From: an uncultured Clostridia bacterium
Lineage (GTDB): Bacteria > Bacillota > Clostridia > Oscillospirales > Oscillospiraceae
DNA length: 34,759 nt
Reading direction: 5' to 3'
Assembly (NCBI GenBank): GCA_946186375.1
Contig: CAMHMZ010000028.1
Coordinates: 1-34,759, forward strand
Notes under the pieces: model-generated
Told to the model about the DNA's origin: nothing
Database searches by the model: none
The model's input: the letters and a program-made list of their open reading frames with translations, nothing else
Made by a program: the position numbers and the translations under genes
In this document: one piece after another, positions 7,029-15,992 of the stretch
How the letters are laid out: every line of letters begins with the position of its first letter
How positions within the stretch are numbered: position 1 is the stretch's first letter

Positions 7029-9338
7029 ATGACGAACGAAACCGGGCCTCTCGGCAAGGCCGTATTTGAATTCACCGAACATAACAGCGCCTGCGTTATC
7101 CGCGACCCGGAGACGCCGCGCTACTGGTACAATTATCTCTGGAACGAGTTGGGCTACTGCGCACAGGTCTCCCAGGTCGGGCACGGGCGCAGCTACTACC
7201 TCAATGAAAAGGCCGACATGTGCATGCTCAACCGGGACGCGGCGCGGTATGTGTACCTCCGGGATGAGCAGAGCGGCGAGAGCTGGAATGTGGGCTTCGG
7301 CCCGCTGTGCGAGAGCGTGGAGGACTACGCCTGCACCCACGCCATCGGCTACAGCTCGCTCCGCTCCCGCAAAGACGGCATCGCGGCGGAGTGGCGGATC
7401 TTTATACCCACAGACCTCTATGGCGAGTGCTGGACGCTGTGGATCGAAAACACATCGGACAGTCCCCGGATGCTCAGCGTCTTTCCCACGGTGAGCTTCT
7501 CCCTGGACGGCTTCTCCCACCCGCGTTACTACGAGATGTACCGCAGCATCGAGACCTCTTTTGACGAGAAGCTGAACGGCATCTATTGCCGCAGCGCCCA
7601 CCCCTTCGCGCCGCATAAGCGCTATAACGGGTATCTCAGCTCCTCCGAGCCGGTCTTTGCCTTTGACGGGGATCTGACCGCATTCTTCGGCTCTCTCAGC
7701 ACCCAGACCGAGACCGACGCGGCTTCCACCGCCCGGTATCAGCGGCCCAAACGGCTTCTCTCGGGCGAGAACTGCTCGAACTCCGACGGGGCGCTCTTCA
7801 TCCCCGGGGCGGTGCTGCAGCACAAGCTGAGCCTGCTGCCCGGCGAGCGGCGGGAGATCCGACTGGTCTTCGGTGTGGCGGAGTCCATCGAGGAAGCGCA
7901 GGAAGCCGCCGGAATGTACACGTCGGAGGACGCGCAGAGCGCCGCACTCAAAAAAGCCGAGGCGGCCTACCGGGAGAAATACGCGGCGCTGTCGGTGCAG
8001 ACCCCGGATGAAAAGCTGAACCGGATCATGAACCTGTGGCTGAAAAAGCAGGTGGACTTCTGTATCGTGGGCAAGAAGGGCGTGCGGGACAATCTGCAGA
8101 TCGCCGTGGCGCTCTTAAACTACCGCACGGAGAAAGCGAAGGCGGAGATCCTGGAATGCCTGCGCCACCAGTTCCGGGACGGCCACGCGGTGCTGACCTG
8201 GTACCCCTATGACGACACCCGCTATTCCGACCAGCCCTTCTGGATCATCTGGGCGGTGTGCCAGCTGCTCAAAGAGACCGGCGATAAAAGCATTCTCGAC
8301 CTGCCCATCGAGTGGCAGGATGGCGGCGAAGCGTCTGTCCTCGACCATGTGAAGGCCGCAGTGCGGCGGCTGCTGGACGACCGGGGCAGAAACGGCCTTG
8401 TCCGCATCTACTTTGCAGACTGGAACGACGCGCTGAACATCCAGAGCGAAGAAGAGGCAGAGTCCGTCATGCTCTCGGAGCAGTTCTGTCTGGCGCTGCG
8501 CGAGCTGAAAGCGCTGATGCGCTGGATCGGAGATGAGGAATACGCCGCATTCTGTCAGAAGGCCTATGACGAGATGAAGTCCGCCATCAACCGCGCGGCC
8601 TGGGACGGCGGCTGGTACCGCCGGGCCATGGCTCCTACCGAGAATATCGGTTCCAAGGATTCGAGCGGCAGCAAGATCTACTTAAACGCCCAGACCTGGG
8701 CCGTGCTGGGAGATGTGGTGCCCGAAGACCGGCTTTCCGCTTTGCTCTCCGCCGTGGACGGTCTGGAACGGGACTTCGGCTTTCCGCTGAACGATCCGCC
8801 CTACCGGGGCTTCGACCCCATGGCAGGGCGCATGTCCGGCATGCTGCCGGGGCTGTTTGAAAACGGCGGGGTCTACTGCCACGCCAGCGCCTTCAAGATC
8901 CTGATGGACTGCGCTCTGGGGCGAGGGGACGAGGCCCTGCGCACCCTCAAAAAGATCATGCCCGACAGCGAGCAGAATCCCTCCGCCCGGTCCGGCGCAG
9001 AGCCTTACGTCTTCACCAACTGCTACTCCACGCACCCCAAGTACTACGGCCGCTCCTACCAGAGCTGGACTACCGGCACCTCGGCCTGGTCGTTGATGGG
9101 CCTGTACGAGGGCATCCTGGGCGTGAAGCGGGACTATGCAGGCCTGCGGATCGAGCCCGCTTTTCCAAGCGATTGGGAGCATGCGGAGATGACAAGACGC
9201 TTTCGCGGCGCGGACTATGTCATCCGCTATCGCCGCACGGGCGAGGCAGGCATCACCGTGGATGGCAAGCAGATCAAAGGAACACTTCTGCCCGTTTTTC
9301 GGGACGGGAAAACCCATCAGATAGAAGTGCAGTTTTGA
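7029..9338 (+). CDS. GH94-like glycoside phosphorylase family protein
   Basis: A 769-residue cytosolic protein. The N-terminal ~270 residues are the beta-sandwich of GH94 (WYNYLWNELGYCAQ, then SQVGHGRSYYL). A helical linker leads to the (alpha/alpha)6 barrel with GVRDNLQ, YSDQPFWII, ADWNDALN and SYQSWTTGTSAW, which matches the phosphate-binding loop. GH94 enzymes normally show RDxxQD, whose last Asp is the general acid; here that position is Ile358, while Arg353, Asp354 and Gln357 are kept. The protein is therefore either an atypical subgroup with displaced catalysis or not an active phosphorylase. It is almost contiguous with the GH5-like gene and is followed 8 bases later by operator site 3. 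GH94 is clear; the reaction is uncertain. Confidence 0.85.
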   Translation: MTNETGPLGKAVFEFTEHNSACVIRDPETPRYWYNYLWNELGYCAQVSQVGHGRSYYLNEKADMCMLNRDAARYVYLRDEQSGESWNVGFGPLCESVEDYACTHAIGYSSLRSRKDGIAAEWRIFIPTDLYGECWTLWIENTSDSPRMLSVFPTVSFSLDGFSHPRYYEMYRSIETSFDEKLNGIYCRSAHPFAPHKRYNGYLSSSEPVFAFDGDLTAFFGSLSTQTETDAASTARYQRPKRLLSGENCSNSDGALFIPGAVLQHKLSLLPGERREIRLVFGVAESIEEAQEAAGMYTSEDAQSAALKKAEAAYREKYAALSVQTPDEKLNRIMNLWLKKQVDFCIVGKKGVRDNLQIAVALLNYRTEKAKAEILECLRHQFRDGHAVLTWYPYDDTRYSDQPFWIIWAVCQLLKETGDKSILDLPIEWQDGGEASVLDHVKAAVRRLLDDRGRNGLVRIYFADWNDALNIQSEEEAESVMLSEQFCLALRELKALMRWIGDEEYAAFCQKAYDEMKSAINRAAWDGGWYRRAMAPTENIGSKDSSGSKIYLNAQTWAVLGDVVPEDRLSALLSAVDGLERDFGFPLNDPPYRGFDPMAGRMSGMLPGLFENGGVYCHASAFKILMDCALGRGDEALRTLKKIMPDSEQNPSARSGAEPYVFTNCYSTHPKYYGRSYQSWTTGTSAWSLMGLYEGILGVKRDYAGLRIEPAFPSDWEHAEMTRRFRGADYVIRYRRTGEAGITVDGKQIKGTLLPVFRDGKTHQIEVQF

Positions 9339-9345
9339 CGCGATC

Positions 9346-9398
9346 TTACAATTTCGGGCGGGATTTCGCAATAAAACCGCACAGAAATCCCGTACAAT
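9346..9398 (+). promoter_or_regulatory. AraC-type operator and promoter of the transporter gene (site 3)
   Basis: Direct repeats TTACAAT (9346-9352) and TCGCAAT (9366-9372) start 20 bases apart, and a -10-like TACAAT (9393-9398) begins 21 bases after TCGCAA. Spacing and sequence match sites 1 and 2. It lies 8 bases after the GH94-like stop, so it is an internal promoter that can drive transporter, GH78 and GH3 separately. Confidence 0.65.
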
Positions 9399-9452
9399 GG
9401 GTACACAAGGAAGAGAAAAACAATTACAATAAAACAAATGGGAGGAAGCAAC

Positions 9453-10871
9453 ATGGCAAAGGTCAGGAAAGAATACGACGCCGAAGGCGTCAAGCTCACG
9501 ATGCGCACCCGCGACTATCTCGCGGACATGAGTGGCCAGCTGGCGCTTGGTATCATGGGCAACCTGGTGGGTCAGATGACCTACTTCTACACCGACAAGG
9601 TCGGTATGGCCGTCGGTGCGGTCGGCGTGGTCATGGCCATCGCCAAGATCATCGACGCCTTCACAGACGTGATCTTCGGCAACATCATCGACCATTCCCG
9701 CGGCGGCAACAAAAAGTATTTCCGCTGGATGATCGCCCTGGCAATCCCGGCCGCGGCCATCGTGGCGCTGATGTTCACGGTTCCGAAGAATGTGGCCAGC
9801 GGCGTGCAGGTCGCCTACGCTTTGGTGACGAACCTGCTGCTGACAGCGGTGATCTACACCATGATTGCCACGCCCTTCTCTGCCGTTATGGTCGTGCGAA
9901 CGAAATCCAACAGCGAGCGCAGCAGTATGGGCGTGTTCCGTGCGGTGGGCAACTACGGCGCCGGCATGATCATCGCCATCGCCACCATCCCCGTAACCAA
10001 TATGCTGGGCGGCACCCAGGACGCCTGGATCAAGTACGGCGTCGTGCTGGCCCTGGCGGTGCTGCTGCTGTTTATGATCTGCTGGCTCAACGGCCATAAA
10101 GCCGCCTTCACCAGGGAAAACGCCGACGAGAGCGGCGGTCCTGCCGTGCCGGAAGAGGAGCCCGTTCCCTTCGGCCCCGCCATGAGCATGCTCTTCAAGA
10201 ACAAGTACTGGGTCATCGTCCTGCTCTTTAACCTGATCACTGCGATCACCAACGGTATCGTCGGCTCTGCCGGCACCTATTACTGCAAGTGGATCTTCGG
10301 CAACGACAATCTGGTCGCCCTGCTTGGCGCCGTCGGCCTTGTGGCCACGGTCATCGGCTTTATTCTCTCCAAGCCCATCATCAGCAAGCTGGGCGTGACC
10401 AGGACGGTCTCCGTCGGCTGCCTGGGAGCCGCGCTGATGGCCGGGATCCGCTGCTTTGCCCCCGCCAATTTCTATCTCTACGTGGGCACCTCTCTGATCG
10501 GCAGCTTCGTGCAGATCCCGCTCATGTGCCTCTACGGCGTGCTGCTGGCCATGGCGGTGGACTACAACGAATGGAAGTACGATAAGAAGCTGGTCGCCAT
10601 GTCCTCCGGCGCCATCGGCTTCGGCAACAAGGTCGGCAGCGGCCTTGGGTCTCTGCTGCTCAGCGCCTTCCTGGTGATCGGCTCCTATGACGCGACGCTG
10701 GCAGTTGCCAGTCAGTCCATGCGCTTTTCCATCTATGGCTTCTCCAACTATCTGCCGCTGGTCATCAATCTGCTGATGTACTTCATCTTCCGCGGCTTCG
10801 ACCTGGAGCAGAAGCTGCCGCAGATGCGTGCGGAAGTGGAAGCCCGCAAGGCCGGAAAGTCGGCAGAGTAA
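9453..10871 (+). CDS. GPH/MelB-type sugar:cation symporter (MFS superfamily)
   Basis: A 472-residue integral membrane protein with about 12 hydrophobic segments. The motif DAFTDVIFGNIIDHSRGGNK after the second helix is the glycoside-pentoside-hexuronide (GPH) transporter signature. The mid-protein DYNEWKY segment also matches this family. It would bring intact oligosaccharides or glycosides in with H+ or Na+. Start 9453 is chosen because GGGAGG at 9440-9445 sits just ahead; an in-frame ATG at 9438 overlaps that ribosome binding site. Operator site 3 lies upstream and the GH78 gene follows after 26 bases. It is the only transporter in the glycosidase locus and so the likely entry route for its substrate. 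Confidence 0.9.
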   Translation: MAKVRKEYDAEGVKLTMRTRDYLADMSGQLALGIMGNLVGQMTYFYTDKVGMAVGAVGVVMAIAKIIDAFTDVIFGNIIDHSRGGNKKYFRWMIALAIPAAAIVALMFTVPKNVASGVQVAYALVTNLLLTAVIYTMIATPFSAVMVVRTKSNSERSSMGVFRAVGNYGAGMIIAIATIPVTNMLGGTQDAWIKYGVVLALAVLLLFMICWLNGHKAAFTRENADESGGPAVPEEEPVPFGPAMSMLFKNKYWVIVLLFNLITAITNGIVGSAGTYYCKWIFGNDNLVALLGAVGLVATVIGFILSKPIISKLGVTRTVSVGCLGAALMAGIRCFAPANFYLYVGTSLIGSFVQIPLMCLYGVLLAMAVDYNEWKYDKKLVAMSSGAIGFGNKVGSGLGSLLLSAFLVIGSYDATLAVASQSMRFSIYGFSNYLPLVINLLMYFIFRGFDLEQKLPQMRAEVEARKAGKSAE

Positions 10872-10897
10872 TCACAAATTCACAGGGAGGGATCGGT

Positions 10898-13420
10898 ATG
10901 CTTTTCATCGACGAGATCCGGATCGAGCATGCGCTTGGCCCGGTCGTCACAGACAATCCGCAGCCCCGATTCTCCTTCTCCCTCACAAGCGACCGGAGAG
11001 AGTCTTCTCTCCGGTCGGCCCATATTTTTGTCGGGGATTGGAGAATGGAAGTGATCAACCAGTGCTGCACGGTCTACAACGGCCCTGCGCTGAAACCGCT
11101 GCGTGTTTACCCGGTACGGGTGATCGCCGTGGACGACGCCGGGGAGACAGCGGAGGCGGAAACCTCGTTTCAGACAGGCCGCCTGGACCTGCCCTGGCAG
11201 GCCTCCTGGATCAGCGACCCGGACTTTCACGTGGAGAGTCCGAATTCTCCCGCGCCCATGGCCTTTCGTCGCCGGGTTTGGGTGGAAAAGGAACTGGGGC
11301 AGCTTTGCATTTTCACCAGCTGTATGGGCATCTTCGACCTGTATTGGGACGGAAAACGCCTGAATGAAGACTACTTCGCCCCCGGCTTTACCAACTACGA
11401 GGCCGATCTGCAGTATACAGTAACGACGCTGCGGAACATCCCGGCCGGCGCACATGAGCTGACGGTCATCGTTGCCGCAGGCTGGGCCGTGGGACGCACG
11501 ACCCATGTGGATAACACCAACAAGTCCAGATCCAAGCTCTCGGCCGATCGCCAGGCGCTGCTTTGCGAGCTGCGGCTGGAATACGCAGACGGCCGGCAGG
11601 AAGTGTTCGGTACGGACGAAAGCTGGGAAGTCACCGAGGACACGCCCTGGCGCTTTGCCGACTTCTTCGACGGCGAGGTGTACGACGCCCGTATACACTT
11701 GGACAAGGCAAGCTGGCACAACGCCGCGGCGGAAAAGCTGCGGGTCAATCCGAGGCTCTCCGCCCGCTGCGGTTTGCCGGTGACTGCACACGAGGTGCTG
11801 GCGCCGATCGCCTGGCTGGAAGCCCCCTCCGGCGAGCGAATCGCCGACTTCGGCCAGAACATCGCGGGTGTCGTGTCCTTCCGGGTCAAGGGCAAGGCGG
11901 GGCAGGAGATCGTCTTCCGTCACGCCGAGACGCTGGAGCGCGGGGAACTCTACGTGCAGAATCTCCGCAGCGCCAAACAGGAGCTGCGCTATACCTGCCG
12001 CGAGGGCGAGCAGGCGTATTCGCCGCGCTTCACGTACATGGGCTTTCGCTATGTGGGGATTCGCGGCGTTCGGAAAGAAGACATTGAGTTCAAAGCAATC
12101 GCTGTCTATTCCGACCTTGAAGCCGTCGGCTCCTTCCGCTGCTCAAATGATGACTTGAACCAGCTGCAAAGCAACCTGAGTTGGAGCGGGCGGGACAACT
12201 TTGTGGACATTCCCACCGACTGCCCCCAGCGGGACGAGCGGCAGGGCTGGACGGGCGACATTGCCCTGTTTTCGCCCACGGCCTGTTTCAATTTCGATAT
12301 GAGCCGCTTCCTGGAAAAATGGCTGAGGGATCTGGCAAGCGAGCAGACCGCGACGGGGGCGATCCCCTTTGTCGTTCCCGCCCGTAAGGGAGTCACGCCC
12401 ACGATGACCACCTCCTGCTGGGGCGACAGCTGCATTTTGGTCCCCTGGGCGGTCTATCAGGCAAACGGAGACAAGACTCTGCTTTCGCGCCAGTACCCCA
12501 GCATGAAAAAGTATCTGGCGGATGTACAGCGCTGGGCGGCGCTGAGCCTGCCGCTTCACGGCTCGCCCTATATCCTGCGCTTTCCGTTCCAGTTCGGCGA
12601 CTGGTGCGCGCCTTACGGCGCACTGCCGGACTGGCTGAAAAAAGGACCCTGGATCGGCACGGCGTATTTCTATCACAGCAGCGTCATCATGAGCCGTGTC
12701 GCGGCGATTCTCGGCAGGGAAAAGGACGCGCAATATTACGAGAAGCTCGCTGAAAAGATCCGGGCTGCGTTCCACAAGGCTTTTACCGATGGAAGCGGGC
12801 GCTTGAAAGAAGAATTTCAGGCGGGCTACGTGCTGGCCTTGGCTTTTGGCCTGGCCGAAGGTGGAGAGCGCCGCGTGATGGCCGAGCGCCTATGGGCCTT
12901 GATCAAGGAAAACGGTGTCCATCTGAACACCGGCTTTACCGCAACGCCCTTTATCCTGTTCGCCCTTGCCGACAACGGTTTTGCGGACGAGGCCTATGAT
13001 CTGCTGCTGCAGGACACCCGTCCCTCCTGGTTGTATGCAGTGCGACAGGGCGCCACCACGATCTGGGAGCGCTGGGACAGCCTGCGCGAGGACGGCTCCC
13101 TCGTGGAATCCTCTCTCAATCACTACGCCTACGGCGCGGTGGGCGATTTCTTCTACCGCCGCATCTGCGGCCTGGAGGCCATCGAGCCGGGGTACCGCCG
13201 CTTTGCGGTGAAGCCAGTTCCGGGCGGCGGATTGACCTGGGCGGAATGTGAGCACAAGAGTCCCTTTGGCCTCATTAAAACCCGCTGGGAGAAAACAGAA
13301 AACGCCTTTCGCCTGACGGTATCCGTGCCGCTTGGCGCAAGTGCAGAGATCACAATGCCATCGGGCAAGAACTATACAACAGGAAGCGGAGACTATGCAT
13401 TCACAGACATGGAACAATAA
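10898..13420 (+). CDS. GH78 alpha-L-rhamnosidase
   Basis: An 840-residue protein without signal peptide. N-terminal beta domains include LPWQASWIS and a carbohydrate-binding-like part (SCMGIFDLYWDGKRLNEDYF). They are followed by the (alpha/alpha)6 barrel with FVDIPTDCPQRDERQGWTGD, the GH78 hallmark carrying the general acid Glu, then TTIWERWDS with another conserved acidic residue, and a C-terminal beta domain (GYRRFAVKPVPGGGL). It should release L-rhamnose from rhamnosides such as rutinosides or other plant glycosides inside the cell. The start follows GGGAGG. The end overlaps the GH3 gene by 26 bases, which shows tight coupling. The order transporter-GH78-GH3 suggests that a terminal rhamnose is removed before the glucoside beneath it is cut. 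Confidence 0.9.
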   Translation: MLFIDEIRIEHALGPVVTDNPQPRFSFSLTSDRRESSLRSAHIFVGDWRMEVINQCCTVYNGPALKPLRVYPVRVIAVDDAGETAEAETSFQTGRLDLPWQASWISDPDFHVESPNSPAPMAFRRRVWVEKELGQLCIFTSCMGIFDLYWDGKRLNEDYFAPGFTNYEADLQYTVTTLRNIPAGAHELTVIVAAGWAVGRTTHVDNTNKSRSKLSADRQALLCELRLEYADGRQEVFGTDESWEVTEDTPWRFADFFDGEVYDARIHLDKASWHNAAAEKLRVNPRLSARCGLPVTAHEVLAPIAWLEAPSGERIADFGQNIAGVVSFRVKGKAGQEIVFRHAETLERGELYVQNLRSAKQELRYTCREGEQAYSPRFTYMGFRYVGIRGVRKEDIEFKAIAVYSDLEAVGSFRCSNDDLNQLQSNLSWSGRDNFVDIPTDCPQRDERQGWTGDIALFSPTACFNFDMSRFLEKWLRDLASEQTATGAIPFVVPARKGVTPTMTTSCWGDSCILVPWAVYQANGDKTLLSRQYPSMKKYLADVQRWAALSLPLHGSPYILRFPFQFGDWCAPYGALPDWLKKGPWIGTAYFYHSSVIMSRVAAILGREKDAQYYEKLAEKIRAAFHKAFTDGSGRLKEEFQAGYVLALAFGLAEGGERRVMAERLWALIKENGVHLNTGFTATPFILFALADNGFADEAYDLLLQDTRPSWLYAVRQGATTIWERWDSLREDGSLVESSLNHYAYGAVGDFFYRRICGLEAIEPGYRRFAVKPVPGGGLTWAECEHKSPFGLIKTRWEKTENAFRLTVSVPLGASAEITMPSGKNYTTGSGDYAFTDMEQ

Positions 13421-15836
13421 GGCCCTGAGCCCTTCCGCGCGTGCAAAGCTGCTTCTTGCTGAGCTGTCCCTTGACGAGAAAATGGCGCAGCTGGGCTGCG
13501 TGTTTCCCTTCGGGGAAAACGCCCAGGACTTTGATTGGATCTCCTCGCAGGTCCCCCTCGGTATCGGCCAAGTCAGCACCCTGGAGATGCGGCGAATCGA
13601 GACCTTGGAGGACTGTGCCGCGTGGCAGCGTCGGGTTCAGGAGCTTGTCATGGGAAACTCTCCTCACCAGATCCCGGCCATCTTCCACATGGAGGGATTG
13701 TGCGGCGCGTTTTTGCAGGGTTCCACCAGCTTTCCCTCCGGGATTGCCCGCGGCGCGGGCTGGGATCCGGAACTGGAAGAGGAAATCGCCCGGACTGTCA
13801 GTCGTCAGGAGGCCGCCTGCGGCATCACGCAGATCTTTGCTCCGGTGCTGGACGTGACCCGCGACCCGCGTATGGGGCGGCAGGGCGAGAGCTACGGCGA
13901 GGACCCGACTTTGGCCGCCGCTCTCGGCGCGGCCTATACCCGCGGCATCCAGAGCACCGAGACAGCAGGCAGAAGGTCAGAGAGCGTTGCCAAGCATTTC
14001 CTGGCCTTCCAAAACTCCCAGGGCGGCATCCACGGCACCCACAGCGACACGCCGCCCCGGCTCCTGAAGGAAATTTACGCCAAGCCCTTCCAGGCGGCGA
14101 TCAACGCGGGCCTCAAAGGGATCATGCCCTGCTACGACTCCCTGAACGGCGAACCGGTCTCTGCCTCGAAGGAACTGCTGACCGGACTGCTGCGAGAAGA
14201 GATGAGGTTTGACGGACTGTGCGTCAGCGATTATGGTGCAGTCGGCAATGCCCACAGCGTGCAGCACATCGGCGAGAGCTTTGCCGAGGCGGGTTACCGC
14301 TGTATGGAGGCTGGGATGGACATGGAGCTGCCCTCTACGACCGGATGGAATGAGGAGCTCAAAGCTATGTTCCAAAGCGGCGAGGCGGATATCGCGGTTC
14401 TCGACCGGGCGGTTCTGCGTGTGCTGGAGGCCAAGTTCCGCATGGGCCTGTTTGAACATCCCTTCGCCCTGCAGGGTGAGGAGCTGCGCGCGGCCTTCTC
14501 CGATCCTTACGACCGGGAGCTGTCTCTGCGCTCTGCCCGAGAATCTCTGGTGCTGCTGAAAAACAACGGGGCGCTGCCACTCAAAAAAACGGTCAAAAAA
14601 ATCGCGCTCATCGGCCCCCATGCCGACTGCGCGCGCAAGTTCTTCGGCGGCTATACCCACCTGTGCATGATGGAATCCACCCTGGCGGTGGCAAACTCCA
14701 TTGCCGGTGTCAGCGGTGTGGTGACGGACGGGCGGCCCATCCGAACCATTCCCGGCACGAATATCCAGTCCGACGAGGGCGAAGAGTTCGACGCGATCCT
14801 CTGTCGCCAGAAGCCGGACTGCCGCAGCCTGCTGGAAGAGCTGCGGGCGCGTCTGCCGGAAGCGGAGATCACGTATGCCTATGGCTACCCCATCGCCGGA
14901 GCGGACGAGAGCGGCTTTGAAGAAGCCTTGGCTGCCGCGAAGGACGCGGATGTGGTGATCCTGACCCTGGGCGGCAAACACGGCACCTGCTCCATGGCAT
15001 CCATGGGCGAGGGCGTGGACGCGAGCAACATCAATCTGCCCACCTGTCAGGATGCGTTTATCCGCAAGGTGTCAAAGCTGAGTAAGCCTCTGATCGGCGT
15101 GCACTTCGACGGGCGGCCCATCTCCAGCGACGCGGCGGACGAGTGCCTGAACGCGATCCTGGAAGCCTGGAGCCCCGCCGAGTGCGGCGCACAGGCGGTG
15201 GTCGATGCTCTGCTTGGCGACTATAACCCCGGCGGCAAACTGCCGGTCTCGGTGGCCCATCACGCGGGACAAATCCCTGTTTACTACAACCACCCCTACG
15301 GCTCCGCCTGGCATCAGGGCGAGAGCATCGGCTTTGTAAACTATGTGGATCTGCCCCACACCCCGCGCTATTTCTTCGGCCATGGCCTGAGCTATACGAG
15401 CTTTACTTATTCCGATCTGTCGCTTTCCGCACAGGAGGTAGACGCAGACGGCAGTCTGCAAATCGCCTGCACCGTGGAAAACACCGGGACGCTTCCCGGT
15501 GACGAGGTGGTGCAGCTCTATCTGCGGGACGAATATGCGGAGATGACCCGACCCGTAAAGGAGTTGGCTGGCTTCTGCCGCGTGACGCTGCAGCCGGGAG
15601 AGAAGAAACGTGTCAGCTTTGATGTTTCACCCAGCTTTCTGGCCTTCCTCGACCGGGACATGCGCTGGAGGATCGAAAAGGGCGCCGTTGAGGTACAGAT
15701 CGGCAGCTCCTCCGAAGACATCCGTCTGACCGGGCAGTTTGGAATTGGGAATGATGGATGGAGCGACGGAAAAAGCCGAAGCCTCGTTTGCATACCAGGT
15801 GTCGATGCCAAAATAGAGCATATCCATTTGATCTGA
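13395..15836 (+). CDS. GH3 beta-glucosidase-type glycoside hydrolase
   Basis: An 813-residue cytosolic protein. Domain order is the GH3 barrel (LDEKMAQLG, then ILDVTRDPRMGRQGESYGED in the form PVLDVTRDPRMGR), the nucleophile Asp279 in LCVSDYGAVGN, the alpha/beta sandwich (SLVLLKNNGALPL onward) and a C-terminal fibronectin III-like domain (FFGHGLSYTSFTY onward, ending in the sandwich VVQLYLRDE). This is the typical plan of bacterial GH3 beta-glucosidases and beta-xylosidases. Start 13395 is chosen because GCGGAG lies just upstream and longer forms would run deeply into the GH78 gene. It overlaps that gene by 26 bases. A hairpin follows the stop and ends the operon. Confidence 0.92.
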   Translation: MHSQTWNNKALSPSARAKLLLAELSLDEKMAQLGCVFPFGENAQDFDWISSQVPLGIGQVSTLEMRRIETLEDCAAWQRRVQELVMGNSPHQIPAIFHMEGLCGAFLQGSTSFPSGIARGAGWDPELEEEIARTVSRQEAACGITQIFAPVLDVTRDPRMGRQGESYGEDPTLAAALGAAYTRGIQSTETAGRRSESVAKHFLAFQNSQGGIHGTHSDTPPRLLKEIYAKPFQAAINAGLKGIMPCYDSLNGEPVSASKELLTGLLREEMRFDGLCVSDYGAVGNAHSVQHIGESFAEAGYRCMEAGMDMELPSTTGWNEELKAMFQSGEADIAVLDRAVLRVLEAKFRMGLFEHPFALQGEELRAAFSDPYDRELSLRSARESLVLLKNNGALPLKKTVKKIALIGPHADCARKFFGGYTHLCMMESTLAVANSIAGVSGVVTDGRPIRTIPGTNIQSDEGEEFDAILCRQKPDCRSLLEELRARLPEAEITYAYGYPIAGADESGFEEALAAAKDADVVILTLGGKHGTCSMASMGEGVDASNINLPTCQDAFIRKVSKLSKPLIGVHFDGRPISSDAADECLNAILEAWSPAECGAQAVVDALLGDYNPGGKLPVSVAHHAGQIPVYYNHPYGSAWHQGESIGFVNYVDLPHTPRYFFGHGLSYTSFTYSDLSLSAQEVDADGSLQIACTVENTGTLPGDEVVQLYLRDEYAEMTRPVKELAGFCRVTLQPGEKKRVSFDVSPSFLAFLDRDMRWRIEKGAVEVQIGSSSEDIRLTGQFGIGNDGWSDGKSRSLVCIPGVDAKIEHIHLI

Positions 15837-15848
15837 TTTAGAAAAATG

Positions 15849-15882
15849 CCCAGAGTCAGCTGCAAGATTGCTGTCTCTGGGC
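15849..15882. terminator. hairpin terminator after the GH3 gene
   Basis: GCCCAGAG and CTCTGGGC are perfect arms around a 19-base loop. The right side leads into AT-rich sequence without a clean T-run; the left side reads TTTTTC on the other strand, so it may act on both strands. Position and AT flanks copy the remnant-plus-hairpin arrangement at 1472-1589. Confidence 0.5.
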
Positions 15883-15890
15883 ACAATCAT

Positions 15891-15968
15891 TTAATTTTCC
15901 CTCATCTGTCCGTCTGTCAGTACATCTGTCACGATCTTGGCCGCAAGGCGAAAAGCGTAGATAAATGT
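15891..15968 (-). pseudogene. C-terminal remnant of a small helical protein, copy B
   Basis: The minus strand encodes a 25-residue end starting TFIYAFRLAAKIVTDVLTDG, closely related to the remnant at 1512-1589. An in-frame stop about 35 codons upstream coincides with the stop of the IS110 transposase tail, so the original gene was probably interrupted by that insertion. Both copies are in the same orientation and bracket the AraC-regulated glycosidase locus. Confidence 0.55.
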
Positions 15969-15992
15969 CTCGCAAATGGCAAATGGTAAAAC

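Noticed and set aside
4556..7075. Very long leftward open frame opposite the GH5-like gene
   Set aside because: It mirrors a gene with strong family motifs, has no domain of its own and is a typical side effect of high-GC codon use. The same holds for long opposite frames at 8682-10097, 23099-24430, 24277-26916 and 26900-28885.
13332..13394. Longer N-terminus for the GH3 gene
   Set aside because: It would run 89 bases into the GH78 gene without a ribosome binding site, whereas 13395 has one and starts near the family's usual beginning.
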